A DNA stretch of 64,000 nucleotides from Condylostoma magnum (Eukaryota; Ciliophora; Heterotrichea; Heterotrichida; Condylostomatidae). Below, piece after piece: positions 48,790 through 61,031 of this stretch (positions within the stretch are counted from its first letter, which is position 1; every line of letters begins with the position of its first letter). The DNA lies in the NCBI GenBank assembly GCA_920105805.1, contig CAKKTI010000041.1:1-64000 (forward strand), in the 5' to 3' direction. The position numbers and the translations under genes were made by a program. The notes beneath the pieces are model-generated. The model was given only the letters and a program-made list of their open reading frames with translations. It made no database searches and was not told the DNA's origin.

Positions 48790-49431
48790 ATGACTAGTTA
48801 ATAGAATTCTAAAGCCTAGGCACTTATGGAGTAGAGCATTGAAGCTGCTTCAAATCTAAGAAACGTTTTAAGTAATTTAGAAAAAAGATAGGAATAGTTA
48901 AGTATCAAATCTGATTAAGAATTAGAGTAAGCTAAGGAGTTTAAGAGAATGAATGATGCATAAAAGTCAATGATGTGTTTAAAGCGTAAAAAGATGTATG
49001 AAGAAGAAATATAAAGGTTAGAGGGTGCTAAAGTAAATCTAGAGTAATAAATCTTTTCCATAGAGTCAAATTCCATGAATAATTAAATACTTACAGGAAT
49101 GCAATAAGGGGCATAAGAAATTTCTAATATTTTCAGAGGATAAGATAAAACTGTATAAAATGATCTAAAAGATGATCTAGAGGAACAATAAGAAGTTCAA
49201 AATGAATTTAACGAGGTTTTGGGAGAGTATATAGGTTAAATGGGACAAATGGATGATGATGAGCTTTTAAATGAACTTGAAGAATTAGAAGCTTAAGAGT
49301 TTTAAGCTTAAATGGTTAATAATCAAGCTCCTAATAATAATTTGCAAGTTTAACAACAATAATAAGTACATAGGAATACAACAGGAAATAAAGACTTAGA
49401 AGAGCTATATTCATCGCTACGAAATGGTTAA
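48790..49431 (+). CDS. SNF7/CHMP4-like paralogue without basic N-terminus
   Basis: A 213-residue protein clearly paralogous to the gene on the opposite strand: SNLRNVLSNLEKRQEQLSIK, MMCLKRKKMYEEEIQRLEG, LEQQIFSIESNSMNNQ, IGQMGQMDDDELLNELEELE and a terminal LEELYSSLRNG. It lacks the RRKKK amphipathic N-terminus of its partner (starts MTSQQNSKAQALMEQ), so membrane insertion may differ; it may co-polymerise with it. It ends at TAA TAA TAG TAG, an unusually long run of in-frame stops. Confidence 0.88.
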
Positions 49432-49508
49432 TAATAGTAGGTTTATACAGATCAGTTTAAATTTCTAAGATGATTATGCATATAAAATACAACACTGTAA
49501 ATCAAAAT

Positions 49509-49970
49509 TCAATTACTCTATTTAAGACTTGCCATCATTGCATTGAGTAAATTTGTCCTATTTATACCCTTTGGGGCTTTTCTATTACCTCTTCTTTTAA
49601 CATTATAAGATCCCCCACTGCTTGCATAAGAATTGCTATTAATGCTTCCATCATTACTTTCAGAATCTGACCTTTAATTCTATTGCGGAGATTACTGTAC
49701 ACCTGGCTCTAAGTTTCTCTTCTCTTCCTCTTTTATTCTCTTTATTTCTGCTAATTTTGCTTCGTATTGCTGTTGTATTATTTACTCGTTTTAAATATCA
49801 GCTTTCCTTTGTCTCTCCTGTAATCCTGTCCTTTGCTCAAATCGTTTCTGCATTTTTGCATCCCTTTGGTTCGATTCCTTTATATTCCTTCTTTTATTGT
49901 TCGTCTTATTGAAATACGTCTTTTGGTTCCTTTTATCACCAAGAGAAAAGTCTATATTCGAGTTTTCCAT
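49509..49970 (-). CDS. Small charged protein, unknown
   Basis: A 153-residue protein, basic helical N-terminal half (KMQKRFEQRTGLQERQRKAD) and a Ser/Asn-rich then basic C-terminus (RSDSESNDGSINSNSYASS, VKRRGNRKAPKGINRTNLLN). No domain recognised. The stop is TGA at 49509 or TAG at 49518. It is divergent from the small gene at 50059. Confidence 0.5.
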
Positions 49971-50058
49971 TGATGAGTTTAATAATGTCGAGTTATTAAA
50001 GCTGTCAAATCATTAAAATATAGAAATTGGGTATTGGGGATTAGAATAATTAGATAAA

Positions 50059-50535
50059 ATGTTATAGAAAAGTGGAGAGAGTAAGTATAGGGATTATGTT
50101 TGGAATAGTGCGATTCCTTAGAAATGATTGCAAATGAAGTAGGATTTTAGATTTCGTAGAATTGGAATAATCAGAGATCTTAGAAAGGCGTCGGCATAAA
50201 ATCATTTAAGATTAAGTTATTAGACTAGTGTATAGGGATTGGATTCAAGAAGTAATTAATCTACACGTTCTCCTTAAATCTCATTAGAATTTTAACGATA
50301 AAAGTTGATATCTGATTCTTTTGAATCTTTGGTTAGTCCTTGAGATAATTTATTATACCGAAGTAAAACTCGCACTCCTACAGTTTTTAATAGGTGTAAA
50401 TACTAATAAGGAAATCAAAAATCAAGTAAATATGTTCATAAAGCTTATAGACTTTCAAGAGTTAGGAAAAGAGCTGTTACAAATAATAAAAGTATACTAA
50501 TAAGGAATATCGATTATTATCTTAGTAAACTCTAA
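50059..50535 (+). CDS. Small basic protein, unknown
   Basis: A 158-residue Arg/Lys/Ser-rich protein (KQDFRFRRIGIIRDLRKASA, SRSNQSTRSPQISLEFQRQK, YRSKTRTPTVFNRC). No domain recognised. Two TGA Trp. ATG at the first Met; TAA stop 128 bases before the next gene on the same strand. Composition fits a microtubule or nucleic-acid binder but that is a guess. Confidence 0.45.
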
Positions 50536-50663
50536 CTCATTTTGCAATTTTGTTCTAATTATTCAAACTAACATAAACAGTTTATCATATTAAGCGTGAT
50601 ATAGAGTATAACAACAACTCAGTTTATTACTCATATCCTTGCTTACTCTATTGTTTAATAAAA

Positions 50664-52991
50664 ATGCAAGTTAAATCAAAAACTAAAAAGCAAAGAGTAA
50701 AATCAGCTAAAGACTAATCTAGAAATAACTCCAGAAAGTTTAATTACACTCCTTTAAACCTAGAAACAACAGCAAGCACTCGTTATACTGCAAGTTCACC
50801 TTCGAACTATGATGGATTCATCTAAAACCTTCAATCCTTAACACCTTATTTCTGTGCTAACAATGATTTCTATAGTCAATAAGCCGAATATCATATAAAA
50901 ATAGGATAAACATACAGAGCAGCTTTGTACTACATAGAGGCAACTAACTAAAGTAGTACTATAGCTTCAAAAATTAACTTAGCATGCTGTTATATTCTCA
51001 TGGAGCATTATAAACAAGCAGTTTAGATTTTAGAGAATATTAATGACCAATAAGATATAAGGAACTATAATCTAGCTCTTGCATATTTAAAACAAGGAAA
51101 ATATTATAAAGCATAAGAATATGCGTAAAAAGGCTTTAATGATGAGGAAATTAAAGTGAAATGCAACTCAATAGTAAAGATATGCTGAAAATAAATATTA
51201 GGATACTCATAATCAGAGTCATTTTCAAGACCTCTCAGTAAGAGTAGTAGGAAAGTATATAGGAGCACTTATTAGAAACATTAAAAGCCTTAAGAGATTG
51301 AAGAGGGACCTAAATTGTTTAGTTATTTTACAAAAGTAGAAGAAACAATGACTATTAAAAGATCTACTATAAAAGTTCCTGAATGATAGAAAAGTCGCCC
51401 ATAGTCTGTTTAATTAAGAAGGAGAAATAGATCAGTTGTTAAGAAGTAAGTGGATACACCCACAGAAGTATCGTAAAGGGCAGAGGGGTGGGATATTCCT
51501 GTAAATTAAGTTCAGCATAAAAACAAACAAACTACCAAAGTAAGACCAAATGGAATTAATATAGAAGATTTGCCTAATGTAAAGTAAAAACGAAAAGCTA
51601 TACTGCTAAATGATAAATTACTTACTCAAAAATTACAAAATAAGTAGAAAAAGGCAAAACTGGCTGCTGAGAGTTCCGCTGATTAATTATATTAAGAGTT
51701 TTAATTAGATTTGACTATGATTTCTGAGAAAGATATAAAAATAATCTTTAGAGAGTTTGAAAAGCCATAAGAAGAACGAAATTTATAGCTTATTGATTCT
51801 ATTTTAGCACATTTACAGTTCCTTATAAACTTTGATCAGAAAACTCGCTATCAAATATACAATTTAGGGGAAATAGCGTTATATAAGCCCTAGGAAGTCC
51901 TATGTAAATAAGGAGATATAGGTAAGGAGATCTTCTGCATTGTAAAAGGATCAGTGGGAATAATGAAAAAAGCTCCTTAATTTTGCAATATGGAATTAAC
52001 AGTAGGAGCTTAATACGATGGAAGCTAATTGGGAGAACTGGCAGTATATGGATCCCAGCTAAGCTAATAAGCTTAAAGAAGAAGAGCTACTGTTTATTCT
52101 CAAGAAAATACAATTATAATAAGAGTACCATAATAAAAATACTCATTTATACTACAAAAGATTATGAAAAAGGATATTAGCATAAAAGTTGACTTTCTAT
52201 AATAAGTCAATTTGTTTGCAGGTATTTAATAAACTGAACTAGTCCCCATAGCTTCTAATTTAGAAGTCAGGAATTATAAGAATTAAGATATTATATTAAA
52301 AGCAGGTTAAAGGTCCGAAGGACTTTACATAATAGTCGAAGGCTCTTGCGATATAGTAATCCAAGGATTCTGTATAAAATCGCAATTTCAAAAAGGAATA
52401 GCTATGAAAAGTAAGAAAAAGCCAGCTAACAGAAGTTTTCAATACAAAAGTTTTAACAAAGATCTCAAAAATGAAATAAACAAGGAAATACATAAAAATA
52501 ACCCAATGACTGAAACTCTATGATAAAATAAAAACATTGAATTTAAAAGGTTTCCAAAAGAAGTTTTCCAATTTATCCCCAAAAGCAAGTTAAGTCAAAT
52601 GAAAAAACATGATTACATAGCTCGTGAAAACATAACAAAAACTAGTTTATTCCCAAAACAATTTTTCGGTGGGAGGACTTTACTTAAACCAAATATAAAA
52701 CAAGGATTAAAAAGCTATAATTACAAGCCAGCTTTATTTTCAATAATAGCTCACTCTCACTCGGTAAAACTGTATTTAATAACTAATAAAACTCTTTAAT
52801 TTCTAAATGAAGAAATTGTCAAAAAAATTCGATTTGCAATTGAAAACTCATATGAGCAAGATTGTCCAAATGATATAACAAAGCATCAGATTTTGCAGAT
52901 TTTCAAGAAATGGTAATCTGAAAAGGAAAAATGTGTAGAAAATGCATACCGAGAGTCCTATTTAAAACGATTTGGAGTCCAGCATGTATAA
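50664..52991 (+). CDS. TPR-like and cyclic-nucleotide-binding-domain protein
   Basis: A 775-residue protein. Residues ~70-170 look like TPR repeats (AALYYIEATNQ, KINLACCYILMEHYKQAVQI, NYNLALAYLKQGKYYKAQEY). A basic linker follows (~180-370). Two cNMP-binding folds follow: ~395-500 (GEIALYKPQEVLCKQGDIGK, EIFCIVKGSVGIM, QLGELAVYG) and ~515-575 (LVPIASNLEVRNYKNQDIIL, EGLYIIVEGSCDIVIQ). The second is interrupted after its early strands. The arginine that binds the cyclic phosphate in PKA-type domains is not clearly present. Such proteins act in ciliary signalling or cytoskeleton in ciliates. TAA at 52989 is the favoured stop; later ones exist. Confidence 0.7.
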
Positions 52992-53011
52992 TTTAATAAT
53001 TAACTACCTAA

Positions 53012-54352
53012 TCAGTAATAATAGCAACTAACAGTTCCGTCAAAACTAGAAGTAGCTATCATAGGCACTACAGGATGCCAAGCTAGGTCCCTTACAGTGC
53101 TTGACCTGGCAAACTGTATCATAGCTGGGTCCTGCACTGGTTCTAATTTCTCAACTGTATTTCCAGTGACAGAGTCGTAAACATACACACAGCCGTCTTG
53201 TGAGCCAGTATAAAGAAACCTCTACCCAGTAGTTCTTATAGGGGAAAAGTAGCACTTAATCAAAGTCTCTAGCACTCTATGTCCTCTAAGTGTAAGAATA
53301 GACATATCATTTTTCAGTCTTTTGTCCTATACGTAAGTATTTAAGGGATAATCTGCCCATCTATAGTCAAAACCACTTATCGGATATTCTTTTTAGTGCT
53401 TTTTAAAGAATTTCACATCCTCCATTTTTCGTATATCCCAAAGTTTCATGCATTAGTCTTTACCGTTAGATATTAGATGGATTCCATCACCTTTTGAACT
53501 AACATGAGTAATACCCTCTCTATGACCTATAAGAACACCCTGAGCTTAAGCATTAGACTTAAAAATGCGACGGTCCCACACTTATACACTGGAATCATCA
53601 GAACCACTGAAAATAACCGAGGAATTTTCTCTATCAGCAAAGCAAATCGAGTTTATGTCATCACCGTGAGCTCTTGTTATACAGCAAGTTAGCTATTCCT
53701 TTACTAAATCATAAACTCTAACACTTTAATCACTGCATCCTAGTACAATTTCATTACCAGCTCCTGAAAACTTTGCAGAGTAGATTCCGAATCCCTCCCT
53801 ACCTCGCGTAGTGTCAAAAATTTTATGTATATTTTCTCCCACCTAAGCATTATATATGTTTTCTGTTTCAATCTGCCTTATATTCATTAGACTTATGACT
53901 GGGGAGAGAGTTGAATAAATAATGAACTATTAACATGGACTTATATCTATATCTGTTATAGTCCAGTATACATGCCTGCCATCTACTTAATTTACTAGGT
54001 TTCACTTTTTTGTATCTGAAGTATCAATGACTTGTATGGCTTGCTAGGTAGTACAGAATAGCAGATTTCCGTCTTCGGAAAATCGAGTGTTATATACACG
54101 ATCGTTGAAGTCTTGCAAACCCCATTTATACTAAGTAAATCTTACCTTGTAAGGAATCATCCGCAAGCTTATATTACGCTCATAGCTTCCGTCCATGTTG
54201 CCATAAACTTCTCTTTTCTAGATACTTTTAAGTAGAGAATTAGGACAGATTTGCTCAGGCAGTATAAAATTATCAGAATGAATATTGTAATCGGGCAGAT
54301 CATCTGGAAATTAGCCTATAGTCTCAGACCTCCTTCGCCTTAAAAAGTGCAT
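53012..54352 (-). CDS. DCAF11: DCAF11/WDR23-type WD40 protein
   Basis: A 446-residue WD40 propeller. The N-terminal MHFLRRRRSETIGQFPDDLP region and MIPYKVRFTQYKWGLQDFND are family-like. The repeats read FSGAGNEIVLGCSDQSVRVY, ADRENSSVIFSGSDDSSVQV (WD), NGKDQCMKLWDIRKM, GHRVLETLIKCYFSP, FLYTGSQDGCVYVYD and the last WHPVVPMIATSSFDGTVSC. DCAF11 is the substrate receptor of a CUL4-DDB1 E3 ubiquitin ligase (degrades e.g. NRF2/SKN-1 in animals). WDxR/DWD motifs are present (KLWDIRK). TGA stop at 53012, 20 bases from the convergent gene. Confidence 0.85.
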
Positions 54353-54453
54353 TTTTATTATTATATACAGTTTTAAAGAAATATTGATAAGTTGAAACAG
54401 GATTCAAAGCTTGCATATTTAATTCTACACAGTAATCCTTTTCTTAATTTAAA

Positions 54454-56679
54454 ATGGAGCTGCAATGATTTGAGACAGAAAATAAAATTAGAAAATTAGT
54501 CTAAGAGCTGACTGAGCCTAGTATTCGACGTATTTTAGATAATAGAGAGTAAATAGAAAAACTTAAAAAATAAGAAGGCCTTTTAGGAGAAAAACAGGAG
54601 GATCATGAGCTGTCAATTACTAAACTAGATAAAAGAGTGCTTTCAATAGAAGAATTAACTAAAAAAATTATTGAGTTTGAAGCTAGTCAGCGATTAACTG
54701 AGTCTTAACTACAATCTCAAAAGGAAACATTAACAACACAGATAGAAAATTTAGAAAAGCGTTAAAATTATTTAGAAGAATTGGTAAAAGTACTAGAATA
54801 CTAGAAAGAGTAATAGAAATATGAAATTACTTCATTAAATAAACTATTACTAGACTAAAGGAATGAAATCACAGAAAAAATCAGAGCAGTTAGTGACAGT
54901 TAATCAAAAATTCACTAAGAGCATCGCAACTAAGCAAGTGAGTTAAATGAAAAAATAATTGGTATTGATGTAAAAACAACATCCCAGGATGAGAACCTAA
55001 CTCAATAGTATAAAAGCATTATTCAGATCAATAGAAAGCTTAAAAAGCACTCTAATAAACACTAAGACCTGCAGGGCTATATAACCAACGTTAAAAGTGA
55101 GCTTAACAATTCTATTGATAAAAACAGAAGGTTAGTCCTTGCCCATACTGATTAACAGTTTGCTAACCTACAAGTGTTTAAATAAGGCTTAGAACGTGAC
55201 TTATCTGTTAAGTCTGAGGTAATTTTTATAGACTATCTCACTTATGTAATACCAGATTAGAGGGCTCGTAGAAGAATTTCAGATTTCAAAAAACACAGAG
55301 TACAGATTCTACAGAGTTAAAATGCACCTATAGACGTAATAGAGCCACTAGTCAACAAAACTATCAATTTTGAAGCAGATATGCCAACACAGTAAGAAGA
55401 TACTGTTATAGGAACACCTGAATCCTCCAGTTCTAGATTAATTATATAGAAAAAAGGACCTAGACGAAGAATTTTTAGAGAATAAGGAAAATATAATCCT
55501 TCTAAGGCTAGTTTAGATAGAGCAAGCAGGGATTCTTAGTAGGAAAGGCCTGGCAGTAGAGAAATACCTAAACCTCCAGAAAAGCCACCAAGTCGGGAAA
55601 GATCAAATAGGCCCAAAACTTTTGATGTATAGGAAAGAATTGTATAATAGTAACAGTAGAATTAAGTTGAAGTTGCTAATAGAAATGTATAGGAAAATCC
55701 AGTGGTATAAGAACCTATTTAAGTAAAGTAATAGGACAGCTAAGACATTTAAGAAAATGTATATATATAAGAGGTATAATAGGTGTCTAAATCCATGGAT
55801 TATCATAATGAAAGCGAATCATCTGATAGGTAAGACTCTAATACCGTAGTTGTAACTAATCAATCCCTTAATTCCGAAATATATGCGGAAAATGTAGCTG
55901 AGGAATCCGAGGAAGGAAGCAATGAAGACTTTGAGTTTTATGATTCAGAGCTTGATGATGATGACGATGATGATGATGATATAGAAGACATTTCCCCTAG
56001 GATTGATCAAGAATAGCTTGATTAAGTATACCAAAGAATCAATGACATGGAAGCTGAAATAAATGAACTTGTAAAGGAGAATATAGATAAAATGACAAAC
56101 TTTGAATATAAATTTTAAAGCAAGTTTGATATCATTTTGTAAACAGATTAAAGGATGTAAAGCTTAGAAACATTAATAAATTAAGCTGTAAATGAGTCTT
56201 AAGATGCTGTTAAAATGAGAAAAAGAGATAATTCTGATATAAAGGCTGAAATTAAAAGAATCTAGGCTAAATAGAACGTTTTACTATAAAAACAATCGGA
56301 GGAGAATTCTAATAATAATAATTTTGTTAATGCTATAGAATATTTAACAGAGTATTGTAAAATAGTACTTAATTTAATCCTTTAAGATGAGAAAGATAGA
56401 AAATCTATCTAGTTATTAGGCTATAAGGATTAAAGAGCTTAAACAGCTGATAAAAGAGTACTAAGAATTGATAAAAAGTGTCTTTCTTGCTCTGGATAAG
56501 GTAACATGGTTTTACAAGCATTTAAAATTGCTTGTCTGCAATACTAGCCTTCCTAAGTAGTCTTTCATAATCAATTGTATGACAGGGAGTAGTTGATAGG
56601 GATTTGTTAAGATATTTTATAGTAGATTAACTAATCTGACGAGGATAAAAGCATTCAGTTATAAAGTCTGAGCAATTAA
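54454..56679 (+). CDS. Coiled-coil protein with C-terminal CxSC module
   Basis: A ~741-residue protein: coiled coil ~1-290, a disordered Pro/Ser/Gln middle (SRDSQQERPGSREIPKPPEK), an extreme Asp run near 505 (LDDDDDDDDDIEDI), then further coiled coil. It ends with the module KKCLSCSGQGNMVLQAFKIA followed by YQPSQVVFHNQLYDREQLIG. This matches the C-terminal module of the gene at 26584. Family otherwise unknown. The second codon region holds a TGA Trp (MELQWFETE). Stop could be TAA 56677, TAG 56689 or TAA 56695. Confidence 0.65.
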
Positions 56680-56870
56680 TTTTATTACTAGTTTTAAAAT
56701 ACTTGTTTTCTTCTAGTAGTTTCATTTGTGTAAGTATTAATGAGAAAGTAAGCTTTAATACTTATATTGGTTAAGTTATTACTAGGCAATAATTTATATG
56801 CTGATTTTATTAAATCTATATTTTTAAGTATTCCATGTTTAAAAGGGGCCCTATTTTAATAATAAACAAA

Positions 56871-57776
56871 ATGTCATAAAATTTCGATAATTTTAACTCT
56901 TATCCCTCAAGAGCTAACTAAGATACTTGCAATCAATCATACAACAGTTCTAGCTATATAACAAGTGAGTAGAACTAAATCTTAAATCCCTTCTAGAATA
57001 TAGAAAATTTTCAACCCTAAGCATAATCATATATAGATTATAATTAATAGTTCAATTAACATTTAAGGCAGTATTAAACCAGCTATTACAACTAATTATA
57101 TCAAAACATGTGCAGTCCATATTTTAATTTTATAGAATAAATACCATACAGACAGTATAGCAATTAATATCAATAAGTTCAATTATCATCATAATAACAT
57201 TAAGATAATGAAATCCCTATATAAAGATAAGGTACAGGCCGTCCAAAAAGTAAGTGAACTACTCAAATTTTAAACTTATTTCAAAATAATACAAAAAGAT
57301 ATACTCTTAAAAAGGAAATTGTAAGATCTAGAATTATCAGAGGAATAAAGAAACTTATTAGATGCATGTTTAAGAAATAATTTCCAAAGAGAGGCATATT
57401 TTCCGGAATAAGAAGAAGTATATCGAAATAAATGATTTATGTCAAAATCTTCGGTGAAATAAGGTTTGATGATTTTATTATTCAATTAGCTTCTACAGAT
57501 AATGATCCCCATTCAAAATGCTTAAATAAAAAAAGAGATACTAGTTTTACAAATTAATATTGCAAAAAGTTTTTGGTTCCTTTGATAGTTAAGAATTGGG
57601 CCTATTTTATCAAATTAATTTTTGAGGATAGAGATCCAAATATGCTACGAGAATGCTTTTAATTTGAATGTTGCAGTAAAAAAGAGCATGGAGAAAGTTG
57701 TTATAAGGCATGGAAAACACTTTAAAATTTCCTATCAGTTGATTTACTACAGGAATTGGGAGTTAAAACCTTTTAA
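56871..57776 (+). CDS. Q/N-rich protein with AT-hook-like motif
   Basis: A 301-residue protein. The first ~120 residues are Gln/Asn/Tyr/Ser-rich (prion-like composition: NQSYNSSSYITSEQNQIL). Then GTGRPKSKW, an AT-hook-like core. The C-terminal ~160 residues are basic and globular with several Cys and aromatics (KFLVPLIVKNWAYFIKLIFE). Possibly a DNA-binding protein, but no family is recognised. ATG is the first Met; TAA at 57774 with another TAA two codons later. Confidence 0.5.
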
Positions 57777-58019
57777 TACTAATACATTTTAAAGCTTTAA
57801 ACTTGTTTTATTTGAAATTATTAAAATTTGCGTTTTTTTCTATAATTATAAGTACTGTAGAATTATGAAATATTGAATAAAATATGTAATTTAAGAATCT
57901 TATATTATGATAGAAATATGCAAAAACTATTAAAAAGATTGTCTTAAAGATCATTTAATTAATCTAGTTTCTATTATTTGATTTCGTAGTAAATGAGAAT
58001 TTAGATAGATTTAAAGATG

Positions 58020-58646
58020 CTAATTTTTTATGAAATTCTATACAAACTAAGCTTTTGTTAATAAGATTTCATCCTTTGTATCTAGAATCATCCCACATAG
58101 AAATTATCCCTTAACTCTTTAGCAGTTATCAATTAAATACTTTAAATACTTTTTAAGGTTTTAACTTGCAAATTAGTTCTTTAATATAGCAATTTTTACT
58201 AAAAAGTTGCATGAGACTAAAATAAGATCTTCTACTATATTTCTTAGCTCATTTAAATCTAATATTTCATTAGCATCAAAATCGTATATATCAAATAAAG
58301 AGGATGCTTTAATCCTTACAGCTGACTTCGATAGTAAAACTCCTATACAAGCAACTTTATTAGTTTAAATACTTTAATCATTGTCTTACAATAAATCAAA
58401 GACATACTTTTATTCTTTATCAACTAAAATTGATGCAATAGGATTAGCTTATACAAGATTCAAAGCATATATTAATTATGATGCACTAATTGTTTATCCC
58501 TCCGAAGCATTTCCATAAATAGCATATTCAAACTTCTAGCATCCTAATTATTAAGGGTACAATTTTAATTCTGTCTTTAATACAATTTCTTCTAATGTCT
58601 CATAATCCAACTCTTTATTTTATAATTTTGTTTCACAGCAACCCAT
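58020..58646 (-). CDS. EF-hand protein with MGCC lipidation start
   Basis: A 208-residue protein starting MGCCETKLQNKEL, a good N-myristoylation plus palmitoylation signal. It contains at least one EF-hand loop, DFDANEILDLNE (Gly at position 6 replaced by Glu), preceded by a helix (KASSLFDIY). Other helices are hydrophobic with little Ca ligand pattern. It looks like a membrane-tethered calcium sensor of recoverin/calcineurin-B style, but divergent. TAG stop at 58020. Confidence 0.55.
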
Positions 58647-58841
58647 TTATAATACTTCTAATCATTACCCTAATTTTAATAAAAGATCTACTTAAAGAAC
58701 ACGTTTTGCATTATCAATTAATATTAAAAAATTCTATATTCATTTTATCCTTGGTGTTTAAAATGATTTTCAATTCATTTATGAATTTTCTAACCATAAG
58801 TTATTAAATATAAAGTAAAAATGCTTTTCTTATTTTAAAAG

Positions 58842-59774
58842 TTAACAAGTAATTGATGTAGAAGCTCGTACAATCTCCTCGAAATATTGTTTAGCTAGGC
58901 CTATATTGGTTTACGTAAGTGCAGGAAGTATAGAGGAGTTAGAGCTTATGAGCATGATGTAGGTGCTGGTGGTGAACTCATCTATAAAAGCAGTGAAATT
59001 GCTGTTCATTACTACTATCGATTTCAAAAGTGCAGAAGCTTTACTGCAACTTAGCTTAAACTGCTTTACTATATTAAACATTTTTTCGTGGCGATGATTA
59101 TCACGATGATTTCTTTTCTACCAGTGTGATATTACTAGAAAAGTAGATTTTTCAAGCAATACTACCTCATCGGCTTTAGTGGTATGGCATAGTTGCTGTA
59201 GATTACTTTGTAATAGCTAACTGTTTGGAATTAATTAAGTTACTATATCAGACCACGCCAAATACAGTGTTCCATCCCATATTGAGGTCTTAAAAAATGA
59301 AATTTACAAATGACATGAATTCCTTATCACTTCTTTCCGCTTTCTTACCATTATTGTATCTCTTTTTTCAATAGGAACCAAGTCCATTTTATGCATCAGC
59401 ACAAAGATCATTGCAGTAGGAGAGAGTTAATTGATAACTTCCATAGTCCTTCTGTAGTATTTCATGTCTTTGGGATGATCCTGATGTGCATCTAGCACGT
59501 ATATGAGGGCTTTGACGTTCTTAAATACTCTGTCTCTCTAGCTTTCAAAGTAATGCTTCATAAATCGGTCCTATCCTCCACAGTCCCAGAGAGCTAGGGA
59601 CAATGAGCCTAGAAATCTGATCTTTGACTCGTTGATTGAGTGGGTGAAGCCTAGACGTATGGTGTCCTTTGCTAGGAAGTTTGTGAATATAATGCTACGC
59701 ATTGATGTCTTACCAGCGTTTGATTTACCCATTAATAGAACCTTTTTGCTAGAATCGTCCTTAGGCGGTATCAT
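58842..59774 (-). CDS. RRAGA: Rag-type small GTPase (RagA/B, Gtr1)
   Basis: A 310-residue protein of RagA/Gtr1 length. G1 is [18 protein letters not shown] (RagA has GKSGxGKTSMRS), switch [21 protein letters not shown], then [15 protein letters not shown] and G4 region HKMDLVP. The C-terminal roadblock-like half continues from ~190 ([25 protein letters not shown]). Rag heterodimers recruit TORC1 to lysosomes in response to amino acids; a RagC/D partner is not in the window. TAA stop at 58842. Confidence 0.88.
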
Positions 59775-60278
59775 TTTTAGTTAATTTGGGTAAAATGTGA
59801 TAAAATCTATAAATAAAAGGGCAAAACACTTTAGGGAAAAAGATTGAAATTTAAGACAGATATTATAATAAGATTAAGCAGATTATGATAAAATATGATG
59901 CTAGAGAGTCTTAAATAATTTCAGTTATAAATGCTTGAAGCAAAAACGAATAATGATTGGAGAAAACTTTGAATGTATTAAAGCTCTCCAGATATTTATA
60001 TAATGTGAAGTAAGTTTGCTACAAAGATTGAATTATACTAATATTAATAATCATTCAGCAATTTTAATCATTGTTACAAGAATTGTTTGGAAGAATGCAG
60101 ATTAATACATTATATATTATTATTTAAAATAGATCTCCAATAATTGTACTATAACCAATACAAAAACAACAATCCATCCCATCCTCTAAATCCCAATTTA
60201 AAACTAATAATACAGCATTTTCCTAACTTTAATACTTTCTTATATATTTCGTACTCATTTTAATTCAAATATTTAAAA
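59775..60278. other. Longest intergenic stretch
   Basis: About 500 bases between the divergent RagA and RING/B-box genes, AT-rich throughout. A + frame from an ATG near 59955 stays open for ~50 codons (start MIGENFECIKALQIF) but looks weak. It should hold two promoters; no RNA gene, repeat or motif recognised. Confidence 0.4.
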
Positions 60279-60917
60279 ATGAGCGAGAGTGATTTATAAT
60301 GTCCAATTTGCTACAATAAGTTTGACTTATCCCATAGATTGCCACTAGTCTTAGCCTGTGGCCACTCCTTCTGTAAAATCTGTATCTAAAAGCTAAAGCA
60401 AAAACCAATTAGATGTCCAATTGACCGTAAACTAGACAAGAGACAACTGAATAACATTCCTAGGAACTACATTCTTTTGGATCTTTTAAACGAAAACGAA
60501 GCTGAGACCCCAGGCACCGATTTAGAATTTTGTCCAACTCATCCAACTAAGAAATCTAAGTATTACTGCACTTAAGATGAAGTAAAAATTTGCTCTAGAT
60601 GCATTTTACAACACTAGGCCCATGCTATTCTAGAAATCATTGACTATGAACACGAGGTTGCTTTAAAACGTTAAAGATTCTCGCATAAATCTGTAGAACC
60701 TTCGGAGTAATTAAGACGTAGATCCGGTAGTAACAGGAATAATAGGAGAAGATCAGCTGGGAGGTTTGTAAGAAGAGATTCGTAGTAGAGATTAGATCTT
60801 AGATCGGTTAGAAGAGAGTAAATAAATGAGTATGGAAGACCTCCAAGGAATAGATCTCCAAGAGTTGATAGGATTATCAATAGAAATGATATTAATAGAA
60901 TTCGAAGGATATTTTAA
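60279..60917 (+). CDS. RING finger / B-box protein
   Basis: A 212-residue protein. An N-terminal C3HC4 RING: LQCPICYNKFDLSHRLPLVL, then ACGHSFCKICIQKL and IRCPIDRK. A B-box-like zinc motif follows at ~90-125 (FCPTHPTKKSKYYCTQDEVK then ICSRC). The C-terminal third is Arg/Ser-rich (RRRSGSNRNNRRRSAGRFVR), as in RNA- or DNA-associated tails. It is TRIM-like without the coiled coil. An E3 ubiquitin ligase role is likely from the RING. TAA stop. Confidence 0.85.
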
Positions 60918-61031
60918 TTAGTTGGTAACTAAACTTTTACATAGATTTTTGTTATATTGGTAAATTAATAGCACTGGTTAATAATAATATACTTATCAAA
61001 TACAACTTTTATCTCATAAAGTTTTTAATAA

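Noticed and set aside
59955-60110. Small + frame in the longest intergenic stretch
   Set aside because: Low-complexity, Asn/Ile-rich, no clear end and no recognisable features; not distinguishable from chance.
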